64,000 nucleotides of DNA from Oscillospiraceae bacterium (GTDB taxonomy: Bacteria; Bacillota; Clostridia; Oscillospirales; Ruminococcaceae). The stretch spans positions 59,308 through 123,307 of the forward strand of contig JAAYNJ010000003.1 of assembly GCA_012520915.1 (NCBI GenBank), in the 5' to 3' direction. The position numbers were made by a program, and so were the translations under genes. The notes below the pieces were generated by a model that did not search any database, was not told the DNA's origin, and saw nothing but the letters and a program-made list of their open reading frames with translations. Shown here piece after piece: positions 8,201 to 17,093 of this stretch; the stretch's first letter is position 1, and the number at the start of each line of letters is the position of its first letter.

Positions 8201-10122
8201 ACCTGTTTCTCATCTGTTTGGAACCGGAGACTGATGAACCGGCAGAGAACCCTGAATTGCCGGAAAATTCCGATACTGAAGAAACGGAAGGAGAAAAAAG
8301 CGGTTTCCCGTCTCTGCTTTCTCCATGGAAATCCGGCAATATTTCGCTTGAGACTTTGATGCCGTATGTAGACGGCGTGCCTATAAATGAGAACCCCGAG
8401 GGCGGATTTGTCCTGATTGAGTGGGATCAGCCGTCGGACCTTCAGGTCAAGTACTACCGCATTTACCGAAGTGAAGTGCCTTCCTTTAAAAAACCTGTCG
8501 ATGTGTCCGGGTTGGAATGGACTATGGTAAAAGACCTCAATTTCGAAACAAAGTACGCCGATCCCGTCGAGCAGAGCCATGCCCATTATTACTACTACAA
8601 GGTGACGGCGGTTTCCCCTTGGGGGGTGGAGTCGAGTGTCGGAACCATCCAAAATTTCAGGGTGCCGTCCACAAAGCCGCCGCAGACACCCAATATGCTT
8701 CTCCCTCTTTCCAGAAAAGACGGCGTAGAGATTAATTTCTCGGCCGTGCCGTACTGCTGCCGTTATGAAGTATACCGTGCCGAAATTCCCAAAATAAAAG
8801 AGCATCAGCTTAAGATGATTGACCCGCAGATTTTAGGGTATGTCTTCGGCACGCCGACGGAGAACGACGAATTTCTCTCCGATATGTTGCAAAAAAGCAC
8901 TGATTCGGCGGCTAAATTGAACTTGCGGCCTTTGATAAACTCGCTCGGCGGCCTCAAGACGATGAAATTTTCGGATCCGCTTTCCGCTATCGAGGAGGTT
9001 CCGGGACCTGACTTTGCTCTGATTCAAGATACATATTCAAAGATTATCCACAAATTCGGGCCTCTCGCAGTTTCCGACTATAGCGAGCTCAGCGTTCCCA
9101 TGATGGAGCTCGTGAGGTGGGAAAAGATAGCGGAAATCCCCGTCGACGAAGATACGCAGGAAACGACAGATTCCGGCACCGGTCTGATGAAGCCGCTATC
9201 CGTTATCGATTATGACGCTCGTTACGGTACGCATTACCTTTATACGGTGCAGGCCTGGAATGATGACGAGTTGGGTTCGACGAGGCCGGAACCTGTCAAG
9301 GCGACACCGCGGAGAAATCGGCCCTTTGACCCGATTACAGGCTTGAATTTTACTATCAGCAGCGGTGAATTCGCATCCATAGACCTGACATGGAATGAAC
9401 CGCGCATGGAGGGTCTTACCAAGAAACAGTGTCTGGAGGATACGGTCGGATACATCGTATACTATTCGACGGAGAAGGACGGCACCTATGTGCAGGCAAG
9501 CCCCCTGTTGTTTTATCCGTACTGGAGAGACGCAAAGGCCGACCGGGCAGCCACCAATTGGTACAAAGTGCGAGTGCTCGATACAGGCGGCTATTTGAGT
9601 GATTTTTCCGAACCGATTCTTGCCCGTGAAGATGTGACGATTGAACTTCCTAAGACTCAGATTCCCGAGCAGGAAGTAATGGAAGCGCCGATGCTCGCAA
9701 TGGACCCGCTCGAGTATTCGACTATCGAGGGAAGATCTCTTAATATTCCCTTCGATTTGACCGGAACGGAACCGATTGAATTGACAGTTACGGTTCAGCT
9801 CGGAATTGAACAGATAGAGAGCGGTATCACGATTTCAGAAGACCCGAGAGAAATCCTCATACCCGATACATTGCCGATAGGGGAATATGAGGTAAAACTC
9901 ACGGCCGAAAACGAAGCAGGTACGGCAGAGCTCATATTGGGTTTATGTCAATACAAGCGAAGGCGACGGTGCCCCGCCCAGCCTCTTCCTGAGGGGAAGC
10001 GAGTTTATATTCCCCTTTGGAGACGGCGGAGAAATCTCTTATGGAGTATCCGGAGACGAGCCCATGATTTATACAATGAGGCTGGAGGATGCTTCGGGAG
10101 TAAGCGCTACCCATATGCTTGA
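5248..10122 (+). CDS. Giant membrane-anchored fibronectin type III protein, N-terminal part (frameshifted)
   Basis: This is the first part of a very large surface protein. From ATG 5248 the protein has a basic stretch, then one membrane segment (about residues 22-46, SYLITSVIGIALVVGVL), then an extracellular region: an acidic, proline-rich linker followed by at least five fibronectin III-like modules, recognisable by Trp/Tyr strands such as GIVSLRWRKPS, GSARLKWPAYS, GFVLIEWDQPS and ASIDLTWNEPR, each followed by a Y-x-V/I-Y strand. The last about 58 codons are an arginine-rich tail (CQYKRRRRC onward) caused by a frameshift near 9,940; the other frame continues as clean protein sequence into the next entry. 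An alternative TTG start at 5146 lacks a ribosome site. The role is unknown; adhesion or polysaccharide contact is a guess from the FN3 modules. Confidence 0.75.
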   Translation: MKKKVPFITWLRKQFKTKPLQSYLITSVIGIALVVGVLFAFGVIDVLKQMGFSYLPKREYILGAKEDERPETLYELLHCESPDIEDFFHNPQIAEELLAAENLVDIVDSRYALNNLRELENQLGERAKEEGLPMGDLTHLSSAAPDEKTAEKPTDPNDPTAATKPFMPDPAPVEERDPLEKTDRARVLDEIAEGIDISKPAEPTYARGSYNAQQQLILRLSDKVDDLLSEPEYGEWVGLEPTINMKGVWQNPGESLLHMIPEANWVPQAGYRIYRQIGDQKVLIVEQAAATERMLSGDINHEHAEEISEVYKQAEYSEEDRAALGMDESEFSDQVYRTRETAEPMPHLSGETDFKEMRDRQITIPDGFEQKLPETDRVLNSPIYLMNLPENGRYEAGAIRSRQWEAFSIKQTSLPYGVNELKNGSDDNPAYKSAAEILDARQQISTMAFVDDEFAEEAGFLIKDDLSGLGLADGEMITYRIEAPDGQFAEVYLCWGEEVNLTKPEGFMGYGLDGIVSLRWRKPSSEAENSITSGYFIERKLEGEKDFKLITEKPVVITEGLDETGVFFETPVMFQDRLENGTRAQYRIYSIDIFGRRSESCDPIDIHVQKVTPPDAPTTASVMLSDDADTLTGNDVLTEALKEAIQKNGGKQGIVIPIFNESPDTVRFTLYRAEAVGAGAYSAPVPLANFTYNNPKAGQNPKEGTLPGTMSEEMKAFYGLEDPPPAEEKEQSPKKDEKDSNYGSKRLFRALHIILNNNLPTAPDMVYFDARVKEGVTYKYWVSAWDSWDNESPWSQSAAVGVPTDAEPGIPKALTISMMTRELPDYSVLSPGLVQDNNVSYDMAEEKDSDPQRLSAENTTLVEKADRSGANIGKFLTSRGAPLVLSPYFNNLPEQKYIHIFIGVQGKDVLPDGSARLKWPAYSGDDLAGYAVYQSKIETPLLEDVNTLDREELMSLGQWTKLNEKPLVQNQFLVQGLNPAEGGVNLFLICLEPETDEPAENPELPENSDTEETEGEKSGFPSLLSPWKSGNISLETLMPYVDGVPINENPEGGFVLIEWDQPSDLQVKYYRIYRSEVPSFKKPVDVSGLEWTMVKDLNFETKYADPVEQSHAHYYYYKVTAVSPWGVESSVGTIQNFRVPSTKPPQTPNMLLPLSRKDGVEINFSAVPYCCRYEVYRAEIPKIKEHQLKMIDPQILGYVFGTPTENDEFLSDMLQKSTDSAAKLNLRPLINSLGGLKTMKFSDPLSAIEEVPGPDFALIQDTYSKIIHKFGPLAVSDYSELSVPMMELVRWEKIAEIPVDEDTQETTDSGTGLMKPLSVIDYDARYGTHYLYTVQAWNDDELGSTRPEPVKATPRRNRPFDPITGLNFTISSGEFASIDLTWNEPRMEGLTKKQCLEDTVGYIVYYSTEKDGTYVQASPLLFYPYWRDAKADRAATNWYKVRVLDTGGYLSDFSEPILAREDVTIELPKTQIPEQEVMEAPMLAMDPLEYSTIEGRSLNIPFDLTGTEPIELTVTVQLGIEQIESGITISEDPREILIPDTLPIGEYEVKLTAENEAGTAELILGLCQYKRRRRCPAQPLPEGKRVYIPLWRRRRNLLWSIRRRAHDLYNEAGGCFGSKRYPYA

Positions 10123-13100
10123 AAATGATATCTACGCTAAAAAACTCTTCGTTTCTCCCGATATTAACCCGGGAACCTATACCGGATATCTTATTGCCAG
10201 GAATGCTTTCGGGTCGGATACGCAGTATTTTTCAATAACAATCGGACAACCGTCGTTTTCCTTAGACCAATACGATACAGGAAATCTGGTCTATTTTTCG
10301 GAAGAGCCGGATTCCGCCAATAGCTTTTTGCCGTCAAAAGAGAATTTAACCCCCGGCATTCAGCATCTATCCGTGCCGTCAGCGGGGCGGACCGGTTATG
10401 AGACTCACAGCCAAACGGGCGATATAAAAAATATCGGCACATTGCCGGAAGTCTACAGCAATGAGGAGGGATATTTTTCCGGATATGAACTTCGGAATAT
10501 ACAGCTGAACACGCCGAAGAATATGATAACCCATTATGTAGGATACGTGGGCAGTGCGGAACTGTTGTTCGGAGATGACGGAAACGGTCAGATTCTCCCG
10601 GTTCGCATTACCAATGCGGAATTCACGGAAGAAAACGGAATGACCATATTCTCCGGCGGCATTCTCTATGTCAATAAACCCTATAAGTTTGAAGATATCG
10701 GAGTCACAATCAGCTCTTTGAACATCCCCTTCGGGGAACAGGGTAAGGCAAGCGGTTTTGTGCAAAACAGAGATCCCGGCAAAAATCTCATAGGAAATCT
10801 CGCGGGATTTGCCTTTACCGATGCTCCTTTCAACACCCGTTTTTCCCTTGCGGTAACTCCTCCGGAAGGAAAAGAATCGGCGCTCCCGCCGGTGCGGATT
10901 GACAGACTGACTCTGGAAAAAACCGACTGGGTTGAGATTTTCCTCAACCGCAACGGAGAATCTGAGAATCTGCTGTATATAAGCGGAAAAGCGACATTGA
11001 AGGCGCCGCTTGAAACGCTGAACAATGAAGGCATCAAAATGAAGACGGCTCTCCTGTTTGTTGACGCGCAGGGAAGACTCAACGGCGCCCTGGAGACGGA
11101 GCCCACGCCTGATGGCGGACAGTTCCTTCAGCTTTTGGTTCCGGGCGGAGCGGGTCTTCGGGTGGATGCCCGCATTGTCTATGAAAAGGGTGAACCCACG
11201 GATGCCGGATACATAAAGGGTAAAATAATACTGCCTTTTGAAAAAGCCGACTATATCGGACCCGGAGTTGCCGGCAGCTATGCTCCCAAACATCCGATTG
11301 TCAACAACATGGACTATTTGATGGACCCCGAATATGACGAGGAAAAGCACGGTCACCTCTCGGGTTACGAATTGTTGCTCGAATTCGGACAAACCGTGCA
11401 AAAAAACGGTCTGTTGATCGTCCCGAATGATCCCGAACTGCAGAAAGAGTGCGCATTTGCAGAGTTTTCCGTAAATAATTGGAAGGGAGAAGGCTTCCTG
11501 GTGGATTCCGCCGATCTCACGCCCGTTCGTGTCGCCGAACGCAGTCTGAAAATAAAGGATCAGAGGGCGCAGGGCATAATTGTCACTCCGACGTCAATTA
11601 CCATAGACCTCGACAGGGATGCCTCCTTCCCCGTGAAAGAGGGCACCAAAACCCCGCAGGAAACGGAAAAACCTTTCTGGGTCGGGATGGTTTTCAAAGG
11701 AGGGGATCTCAAACTGCCGACCGCCTTCGTGCAGACGACCAAGAATGAACCGATCACCTTCGGACTCGCGGAAGGCGAAATGATCTACGACCTCAACGGA
11801 TTTAACTATCAGAATTACCTGTACAACAAAAAAGGCGTACCGGCGGTCTTCGGTGACAGACTGGGAGGATTCAAAGATGTAACGGTTTATGACTGTCTGC
11901 TCGACATGTACGCCAATAAAGTCAACCTTGAGATTAACGCCGAGGTTGCGCTGGAGCTGTTCAACAACAACCGGGTCAAGGTCAAACTCTATACCAACAA
12001 GGAGGACAACGGGAACGCCAAAGCAGGGCAGTTTATCTGTTCCGTTGCCCCCACCGAGATTAAGGACTTTGTCGGATTGGGCACAAACCTTAAAATAGAC
12101 GGCGGATTCCTCGAACCCGAAGGCATGCGATTCAACGGCACAGTTGAGCTTAAAACACCGGAGATTCAATTCGACGATCCGCTGACGTTTTCCACAATGA
12201 TTGTTCCCGCAAATAAGACGGACACCTATTCCGGGAAAAACAAAGACAAACTGCACGCCTGGGCAACGCTGGATAAAGCGGCGACCGTACACATGCAGGG
12301 CTTCTCTATGGATGTCCGCGAAATAAATTTCGAATATCTCTCCGGCACGGTCAAGAAAGACACGCCTACGCGGTTCTCCCTCTGGGGTTCGGTCCTGCTT
12401 TCCGAGACTTTCGCGCTCGGCACGGAAACAACCGACTGTATCTCCATCGATACCCTGAAGAGTTCCAAACTCGAAGAGCCGGTTGTCATATACGATAAAT
12501 CCTTCTCGGTGCTTGACACGAGTTTTGACGACTGCATAGATGTCAAGGGGGTGCTGGTTCCCAAACTGCTTGATAATGCGCCGGGCAAAACCGGCACCAA
12601 GAACACCTCCTCCGCTTTGAATCAGTCCGGATTAAAAATCACACGGCTTGGGGCTGATGCCGATGAGGATATAAAGGAGACAATCGAAGAAGCGGAGAAG
12701 AAGACCAAGCAAATTCAGAAGGGATTGATAGAATTCGAGACGGAAAATCTTGAACTCGGATTTCTGGGCAGTCTTGGTAAACTGCCTATCGACACCATCA
12801 CCCGTTTCGGCTACGACGTAGACAACGAGCGCTGCTATTTCGCAATAGGCATGCTGAAAAAGGAAGGCAAGAAGGAGCTGGATATAGGCGTCGGTTCGAT
12901 GGATAAGTTCTCGGGTCTGGTATCCGGAAACATGGTCGTCGAGCGCGATGAAGACAAACATCTCATCTTCCCGTCAAAGAAGAATGAGATGAAGAAGTTG
13001 ATCACAAATATGGAGGTTGACCGCTCAGAGGAAGGGAATTTCTCGGCGGCAATACGCGGCACGCTCAACATCAAAAAAATCGCACAGGTGCGTGACCTCT

Positions 13101-13795
13101 ACTTCGGTTTTGAAAACGGTCCGATAGTCGAGGCGTCCGGAGGACTGTATCTGCCGCTGGATATCAATGTGATTCTCGACCCGTCAAGCGACGGATTCAG
13201 ACATGTCGGAGACGTAACCATCCTCTACAGTCACCCCGAAAGGTATTTCTCCTTTAACATGACGCTCAACGAAATCGATATAATCGCCATCAAACTAAGC
13301 GGTTCACTGGGCTTTGAATTCAGCCCCAAGCTGTTCGGAGTAAGTATAGGTTATCCCGAGACACTCGCCGGAAACGTCAGCATCTATCGCGTCGGACTCG
13401 GACTCGCTTTCCGCCTGTCCGACGACGGCGCCAATATCATTAAAGCAAAGGTTGAGTTCGGATTTGAACGAAGTATAGAAGTCGCCATAGTCTATCTGAA
13501 AGGCTACATCTATGCGGGAGCGGACGGAGGATACTATGCCGACCATGAAGAATACGGAGAAAGATTCTATCTCACCCTCTATCTGAAAGGAGGGCTCGAG
13601 GGCGGAATCAAGGTGGGCGGCAAACGCTTCAATATCATCAGCTTCTACCTTGACGCAAGGGGATCGCTGGAATCGGTATCAAAGCCGAAGAAAGAATGGA
13701 GACTCTCCTGTTCCGCCGAAGTTTCATACAGCCTAAACCTCTTCCTCTTCTCGGTCAGCGGTTCTGTCACCGCAAAATTTGACACTACATTCTGA
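10064..13795 (+). CDS. Giant FN3 surface protein, C-terminal part (second frame)
   Basis: This continues the same protein in the next frame; meaningful sequence begins upstream of ATG 10064, at about 9,944 (YVNTSEGDGAPPS...), and no ribosome site is visible for a separate start. About 1,240 residues are beta-rich, with repeated strand-turn patterns, no membrane helix and no LPXTG sorting signal. A short charged helix (about residues 865-890) precedes a final 350-residue region with alternating hydrophobic strands, ending WRLSCSAEVSYSL...TTF with a terminal phenylalanine. I do not recognise the C-terminal domain. If the frameshift is a sequencing error or is read through, the full protein would be about 2,850 residues from 5248 to 13795. 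Confidence 0.72.
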   Translation: MIYTMRLEDASGVSATHMLENDIYAKKLFVSPDINPGTYTGYLIARNAFGSDTQYFSITIGQPSFSLDQYDTGNLVYFSEEPDSANSFLPSKENLTPGIQHLSVPSAGRTGYETHSQTGDIKNIGTLPEVYSNEEGYFSGYELRNIQLNTPKNMITHYVGYVGSAELLFGDDGNGQILPVRITNAEFTEENGMTIFSGGILYVNKPYKFEDIGVTISSLNIPFGEQGKASGFVQNRDPGKNLIGNLAGFAFTDAPFNTRFSLAVTPPEGKESALPPVRIDRLTLEKTDWVEIFLNRNGESENLLYISGKATLKAPLETLNNEGIKMKTALLFVDAQGRLNGALETEPTPDGGQFLQLLVPGGAGLRVDARIVYEKGEPTDAGYIKGKIILPFEKADYIGPGVAGSYAPKHPIVNNMDYLMDPEYDEEKHGHLSGYELLLEFGQTVQKNGLLIVPNDPELQKECAFAEFSVNNWKGEGFLVDSADLTPVRVAERSLKIKDQRAQGIIVTPTSITIDLDRDASFPVKEGTKTPQETEKPFWVGMVFKGGDLKLPTAFVQTTKNEPITFGLAEGEMIYDLNGFNYQNYLYNKKGVPAVFGDRLGGFKDVTVYDCLLDMYANKVNLEINAEVALELFNNNRVKVKLYTNKEDNGNAKAGQFICSVAPTEIKDFVGLGTNLKIDGGFLEPEGMRFNGTVELKTPEIQFDDPLTFSTMIVPANKTDTYSGKNKDKLHAWATLDKAATVHMQGFSMDVREINFEYLSGTVKKDTPTRFSLWGSVLLSETFALGTETTDCISIDTLKSSKLEEPVVIYDKSFSVLDTSFDDCIDVKGVLVPKLLDNAPGKTGTKNTSSALNQSGLKITRLGADADEDIKETIEEAEKKTKQIQKGLIEFETENLELGFLGSLGKLPIDTITRFGYDVDNERCYFAIGMLKKEGKKELDIGVGSMDKFSGLVSGNMVVERDEDKHLIFPSKKNEMKKLITNMEVDRSEEGNFSAAIRGTLNIKKIAQVRDLYFGFENGPIVEASGGLYLPLDINVILDPSSDGFRHVGDVTILYSHPERYFSFNMTLNEIDIIAIKLSGSLGFEFSPKLFGVSIGYPETLAGNVSIYRVGLGLAFRLSDDGANIIKAKVEFGFERSIEVAIVYLKGYIYAGADGGYYADHEEYGERFYLTLYLKGGLEGGIKVGGKRFNIISFYLDARGSLESVSKPKKEWRLSCSAEVSYSLNLFLFSVSGSVTAKFDTTF

Positions 13796-13872
13796 CAAAC
13801 CGTGTATTTCTGTCGAGAGCAACTGGCGTAACCTGCAACAAATGATTTTTAAAAATTATGGACAGCTAAAAT

Positions 13873-13908
13873 AAAGGGCAGATATCCATATCCGCCCTTT
13901 GACTTTTT
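13873..13908 (+). terminator. Rho-independent terminator after the FN3 gene
   Basis: AAAGGGC pairs with GCCCTTT around an inner GATAT/ATATC stem (13873-13900), followed by GACTTTTTG. It lies 78 bp past the FN3 stop and separates it from the MarR promoter. Confidence 0.8.
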
Positions 13909-14000
13909 GTACATGTCAAAAGAACAGAGCAGTTGATACGAAATGAGGATTTTGCGACCGAGCTTTTGATTTTTTTAGAAGAGTCAACCCGGTTAATTAA

Positions 14001-14054
14001 TTGACGAAGCAGATAAAAAACCTGTATAATGTTGGCAAGCCAACTTTATACAGG
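14001..14054 (+). promoter_or_regulatory. Promoter with palindromic MarR-type operator
   Basis: TTGACG (14001-14006) and TATAAT (14025-14030) are separated by 18 bp, a good vegetative promoter. Over the -10 box lies a 34-bp inverted repeat (14021-14054): arms CCTGTATAATGTTGGC and GCCAACTTTATACAGG match at 15 of 16 positions with AA in the centre. A repressor bound here would block the promoter, so autoregulation by the MarR protein encoded 85 bp downstream is likely. Confidence 0.8.
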
Positions 14055-14138
14055 GGATGATATTTCTTAAGCAATCTTTTGTCTTAACGCTTGTCGATTT
14101 AATAAATATATTGATTTAAGTGTCGGAGGATGGAAAGG

Positions 14139-14600
14139 ATGGATATCATTGATCTGCCGCAGACAATATCCCTGCTGCATCGAAAAACCAACATGGGATT
14201 AAATGCGCGGCTCAAGGAAATAGGGCTTTCATACGCTCAGGCGAGGCTGCTCAAACACCTCAGCGAGAACAGCAATATGATTCAGACCGACCTGTGTAAT
14301 ACGCTCGGACTTGATAAAAGCACGGTAGCAAAGTTGTTGGGACGTATGGAAGACAGCGGACTAATCACTAAGAGCATCAACCCGGAAGACATTCGTTCCC
14401 ACCTGGTTTCTCTTACACCGAAAGCTGTTGAACTTTTGCCTAAAATAGAAAAGGTTCTTTTAGGTTGGAACGAAGATGTCACCTCAAGTATGGAGGAGGT
14501 TGACAGAGAGATTTTTTATGAACTGATAGACAAAGTCGCCCGGCAGGCGGAGACGCTTTCGGAAAACAGCCTACATGCAACAGAGCAAAGCATTATTTAA
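14139..14600 (+). CDS. MarR family transcriptional regulator
   Basis: This is a winged-helix DNA-binding regulator of about 153 residues, normal for MarR dimers. The core reads LSYAQARLLKHLSE, then NTLGLDKSTVAKLLGRMEDSG as the recognition helix-turn-helix, and a wing with ITKSINPEDIRSHLVSLT where the Asp-x-Arg pair is conserved. GGAGGA (14125-14130) is eight bases from ATG 14139 and overlaps an earlier ATG at 14130, so the second ATG is preferred. It is the first gene after a palindrome-covered promoter and is followed, without a clear terminator, by an ATP-grasp gene and an opine dehydrogenase, which it probably controls. The ligand is unknown. Confidence 0.88.
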   Translation: MDIIDLPQTISLLHRKTNMGLNARLKEIGLSYAQARLLKHLSENSNMIQTDLCNTLGLDKSTVAKLLGRMEDSGLITKSINPEDIRSHLVSLTPKAVELLPKIEKVLLGWNEDVTSSMEEVDREIFYELIDKVARQAETLSENSLHATEQSII

Positions 14601-14749
14601 CCTGATAAAAAACTGATATTACAAAAATTATAAACGGCATTAAAGCGAAAAGGATATCGAAGAACAACTGTCTGCAGAAGGTGGAACGGAGGGCGGCGGG
14701 AGAAGGACAATAAAAGAATTATCTTTCAGAAAAGAAACGGAGGACAGAT

Positions 14750-15853
14750 ATGCATATGAATACTAATCGTGCCGGAAGATGGGAGAGAATCGGCAAATCT
14801 GTTTACCGAAAGATAGATCTTTTTATGGAGGCAAGAAAATCGAGGATTTCCTGCCGCAGGCAACTTGCCGATTTTAAAGGGGGTTATCGGGGCAGCAGAA
14901 AGCTTTTTCGTTCTCAGGTACTGCCCTTTTGGAGACGATATGGAATAAAACCGAAAAAAATGTGGTACGACCTCTATTGTTTTAAGGACGGAGAGTATGA
15001 CCCGCGTTATATTCCCGAGGAACTCTACTGGAAAAGAATTTATCCCGCAATGAACCGGCCGGGTTTTCGTCAGGCGTATACCGATAAATGTTTTTATAAC
15101 CGCCTTTTCCCCCATCTTAAACAACCCCGCGCAATCCTCAGAAACAGCAACCACTGTTTTTATGACGATTCCGACAGGATTATCGGTTTTAACGAGGCAA
15201 AGTCCATCCTGGAGTCTGAAAAACGCTTTGTGATAAAACCGGCAATACACAGCGGAGAGGGTGTCGATATCCGTTTCTATGACAGAGATAAAAATCAGGG
15301 GATAGACATTAAAAGTCTGATGCAGGCTTACGGTTCAGATTACATTGTCCAGGAGGTAGCGTCACAGCATGAAGTGCTGGCGTCCATTCACCCCGATTCA
15401 CTCAATACCATTCGGGCAATTTCCTTTTTGTTTCGGGGCGAGGTTCACATCTCCTCCGCTATCCTGCGCATGGGGGTGGCGGGCTCGCGCCTCGACAATG
15501 TGTCTCAGGGCGGAATTGCCTGCCCGATTAAACCCGACGGGCAGCTTGAGAAAAAGGCGGTAAATTCAGACGCCCAATGGTTCACACATCATCCCGGAGG
15601 AACGGCTTTTAGCGAGATAACGATTCCTTCGTACGAAAGGGTGCTGGAGGCGATTCGCAAAACCCACAAAACCATACCTCATTTCCGCATTATAGGTTGG
15701 GATTTTTCAATTGATGAGGCCGGAGATCCGCTGTTTATCGAATATAACGGCGCTCCGGGGATGAATCAGGTGAGCTGTGGTCCGCTTTTCGGTGATCTCA
15801 CCGAATCGGTGCTCAATACGATTTTTTTAAAAGAACCGATATTTACCGACTGA
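14750..15853 (+). CDS. ATP-grasp enzyme (sugar-transfer-associated type)
   Basis: This 367-residue cytoplasmic protein matches the ATP-grasp family often found near glycan genes. After a basic N-terminus (residues 1-75), the ATP-grasp body starts near RFVIKPAIHSGEG (about 162-174) with the nucleotide lysine; EVASQHEVLASIHPDSLNT (about 203-221) is the strand-loop region, and GWDFSIDEAGDPLFIEYN (about 320-337) supplies the metal-binding Asp/Glu/Asn. ATP-grasp enzymes ligate a carboxylate to an amine or similar nucleophile; the substrate here is unknown. GGAGG lies a few bases before ATG 14750. It sits between the MarR gene and an opine dehydrogenase in one probable operon, suggesting an amino-acid-derived product rather than a large polysaccharide pathway. 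Confidence 0.78.
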   Translation: MHMNTNRAGRWERIGKSVYRKIDLFMEARKSRISCRRQLADFKGGYRGSRKLFRSQVLPFWRRYGIKPKKMWYDLYCFKDGEYDPRYIPEELYWKRIYPAMNRPGFRQAYTDKCFYNRLFPHLKQPRAILRNSNHCFYDDSDRIIGFNEAKSILESEKRFVIKPAIHSGEGVDIRFYDRDKNQGIDIKSLMQAYGSDYIVQEVASQHEVLASIHPDSLNTIRAISFLFRGEVHISSAILRMGVAGSRLDNVSQGGIACPIKPDGQLEKKAVNSDAQWFTHHPGGTAFSEITIPSYERVLEAIRKTHKTIPHFRIIGWDFSIDEAGDPLFIEYNGAPGMNQVSCGPLFGDLTESVLNTIFLKEPIFTD

Positions 15854-15889
15854 TTATACAACATCTATTTAAAAAGAAAGGAAGGGAGC

Positions 15890-16966
15890 ATGAAGATATC
15901 CGTTTTAGGTGCAGGAAACTGCGGTACGACCGTTTCGGCGGAATTGAGTTTATGGGGTCACGATGTGACTTTAATAAAAACATCCCATGCAATGCATGAT
16001 GAAGATTTCAACTATCTTGTCGAGAACGACGGAACGGTTAAGATTATTGAAAAAGGGGAAACGACAACAGCCCGAATCAAAAATGTAACGAGGGATCTGT
16101 CAAAAATCAGCGAAAGCGAGCTGATTGTTATATATATCCAGACCAACTACCATGAAGATTTGATAAAACGCATAAAGCCCTATCTTCGTGACGGGCAGAT
16201 GTTGCTGTTAAATCCCGGCTATCTCTCCACCGCCTATGTTATAAAGTACTGTTCCGATATTGATTTAACCGTTTGTGAAGCGCAAAGCTCCTTTGTGGAC
16301 TGCAGAATTATCGAACCGGGAACGGTGAGGATAGGTTTTCGCAATGTGCGCAATCCGCTCGGCATCTACCCCGCAAGCAATATGGAAAAAGGCAAAAAGA
16401 TTTTGGATCAAATCGACTATCCTTTCGTATATCTTCCTTCAGTTTTGGAGGCGGCGCTTCACAACCCCAATCTGATTGTCCACACCGTCGGAGCAATTAT
16501 GAGCATTCCCCGCATTGAAAAGACAAAGGGTGACTATTGCATGTACCACGAAGTTTTTACCCCAAGCGTTTGGCGCATTCTCGAAGCGCTTGACAGCGAG
16601 AAGATGGATGTAATGGAGAAGCTTGGCTGTGAACGTCTTTCCTATGTGGAAGCCTGCAAATTCCGCAACACGCTGGATGATAAACGGGATGCGAAGGAAG
16701 TATTCTTCTGGTATGCCGGAATGCCTACCCGCGCGATAGGGCCGACCGTCGTAGATTCGAGATATATTTCGGAGGACGTCCCCCAGGGACTCGTTCTTCT
16801 TGAAACTCTGGGACTGAAGTTTAACGTCGAAACCCCCATCTGCACCGCATTGATCAACATAGCCTCCGCCGCATTGGGGCGCGATCTGAGGATTGAAGGC
16901 AGAACTCTCGAGCGTTTAGGGGAAGAAGCTTTGGAGAGAATTAAACGGGATAAGGAAGGAAATTGA
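15890..16966 (+). CDS. NAD(P)-dependent opine dehydrogenase (octopine/nopaline type)
   Basis: This 358-residue enzyme has an N-terminal Rossmann fold (VLGAGNCGTTVSAELSLWGHD, dinucleotide glycines at residues 7-12), a central LLLNPGYLSTAY segment and a helical C-terminal domain beginning near ALHNPNLIVHTVGAIM, where the conserved histidine of octopine dehydrogenases lies. The family reductively couples an alpha-keto acid to the amine of an amino acid. GGAAGGGAG precedes the ATG. It follows the ATP-grasp gene by 36 bp and ends before a strong terminator, so the two are almost certainly co-transcribed. The amino and keto substrates cannot be told from sequence. A distantly related NAD-dependent glycerol-3-phosphate or ketopantoate-type enzyme is less likely because of the C-terminal motif. 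Confidence 0.8.
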   Translation: MKISVLGAGNCGTTVSAELSLWGHDVTLIKTSHAMHDEDFNYLVENDGTVKIIEKGETTTARIKNVTRDLSKISESELIVIYIQTNYHEDLIKRIKPYLRDGQMLLLNPGYLSTAYVIKYCSDIDLTVCEAQSSFVDCRIIEPGTVRIGFRNVRNPLGIYPASNMEKGKKILDQIDYPFVYLPSVLEAALHNPNLIVHTVGAIMSIPRIEKTKGDYCMYHEVFTPSVWRILEALDSEKMDVMEKLGCERLSYVEACKFRNTLDDKRDAKEVFFWYAGMPTRAIGPTVVDSRYISEDVPQGLVLLETLGLKFNVETPICTALINIASAALGRDLRIEGRTLERLGEEALERIKRDKEGN

Positions 16967-17009
16967 AATACATAAGGAAAATACGATGCTCTTGACCGAA
17001 GCAGAACTA

Positions 17010-17046
17010 AGCCGCTGATACAATTTTGTATCAGCGGCTGTTGTTT
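17010..17046 (+). terminator. Terminator after opine dehydrogenase
   Basis: AGCCGCTGATACA (17010-17022) pairs perfectly with TGTATCAGCGGCT (17027-17039) around ATTT, followed by GTTGTTTCTT. It can also serve the convergent DUF805 gene. Confidence 0.88.
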
Positions 17047-17093
17047 CTTCTTATGTAAACGAAGGGAAATTTGTTCTGTTCACTCTCTGCTTT

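Noticed and set aside
10064..10122. Reading the second large FN3 ORF as an independent gene
   Set aside because: No ribosome site precedes ATG 10064 and the frame carries coherent protein sequence for about 120 bases before it, so a frameshift is simpler.
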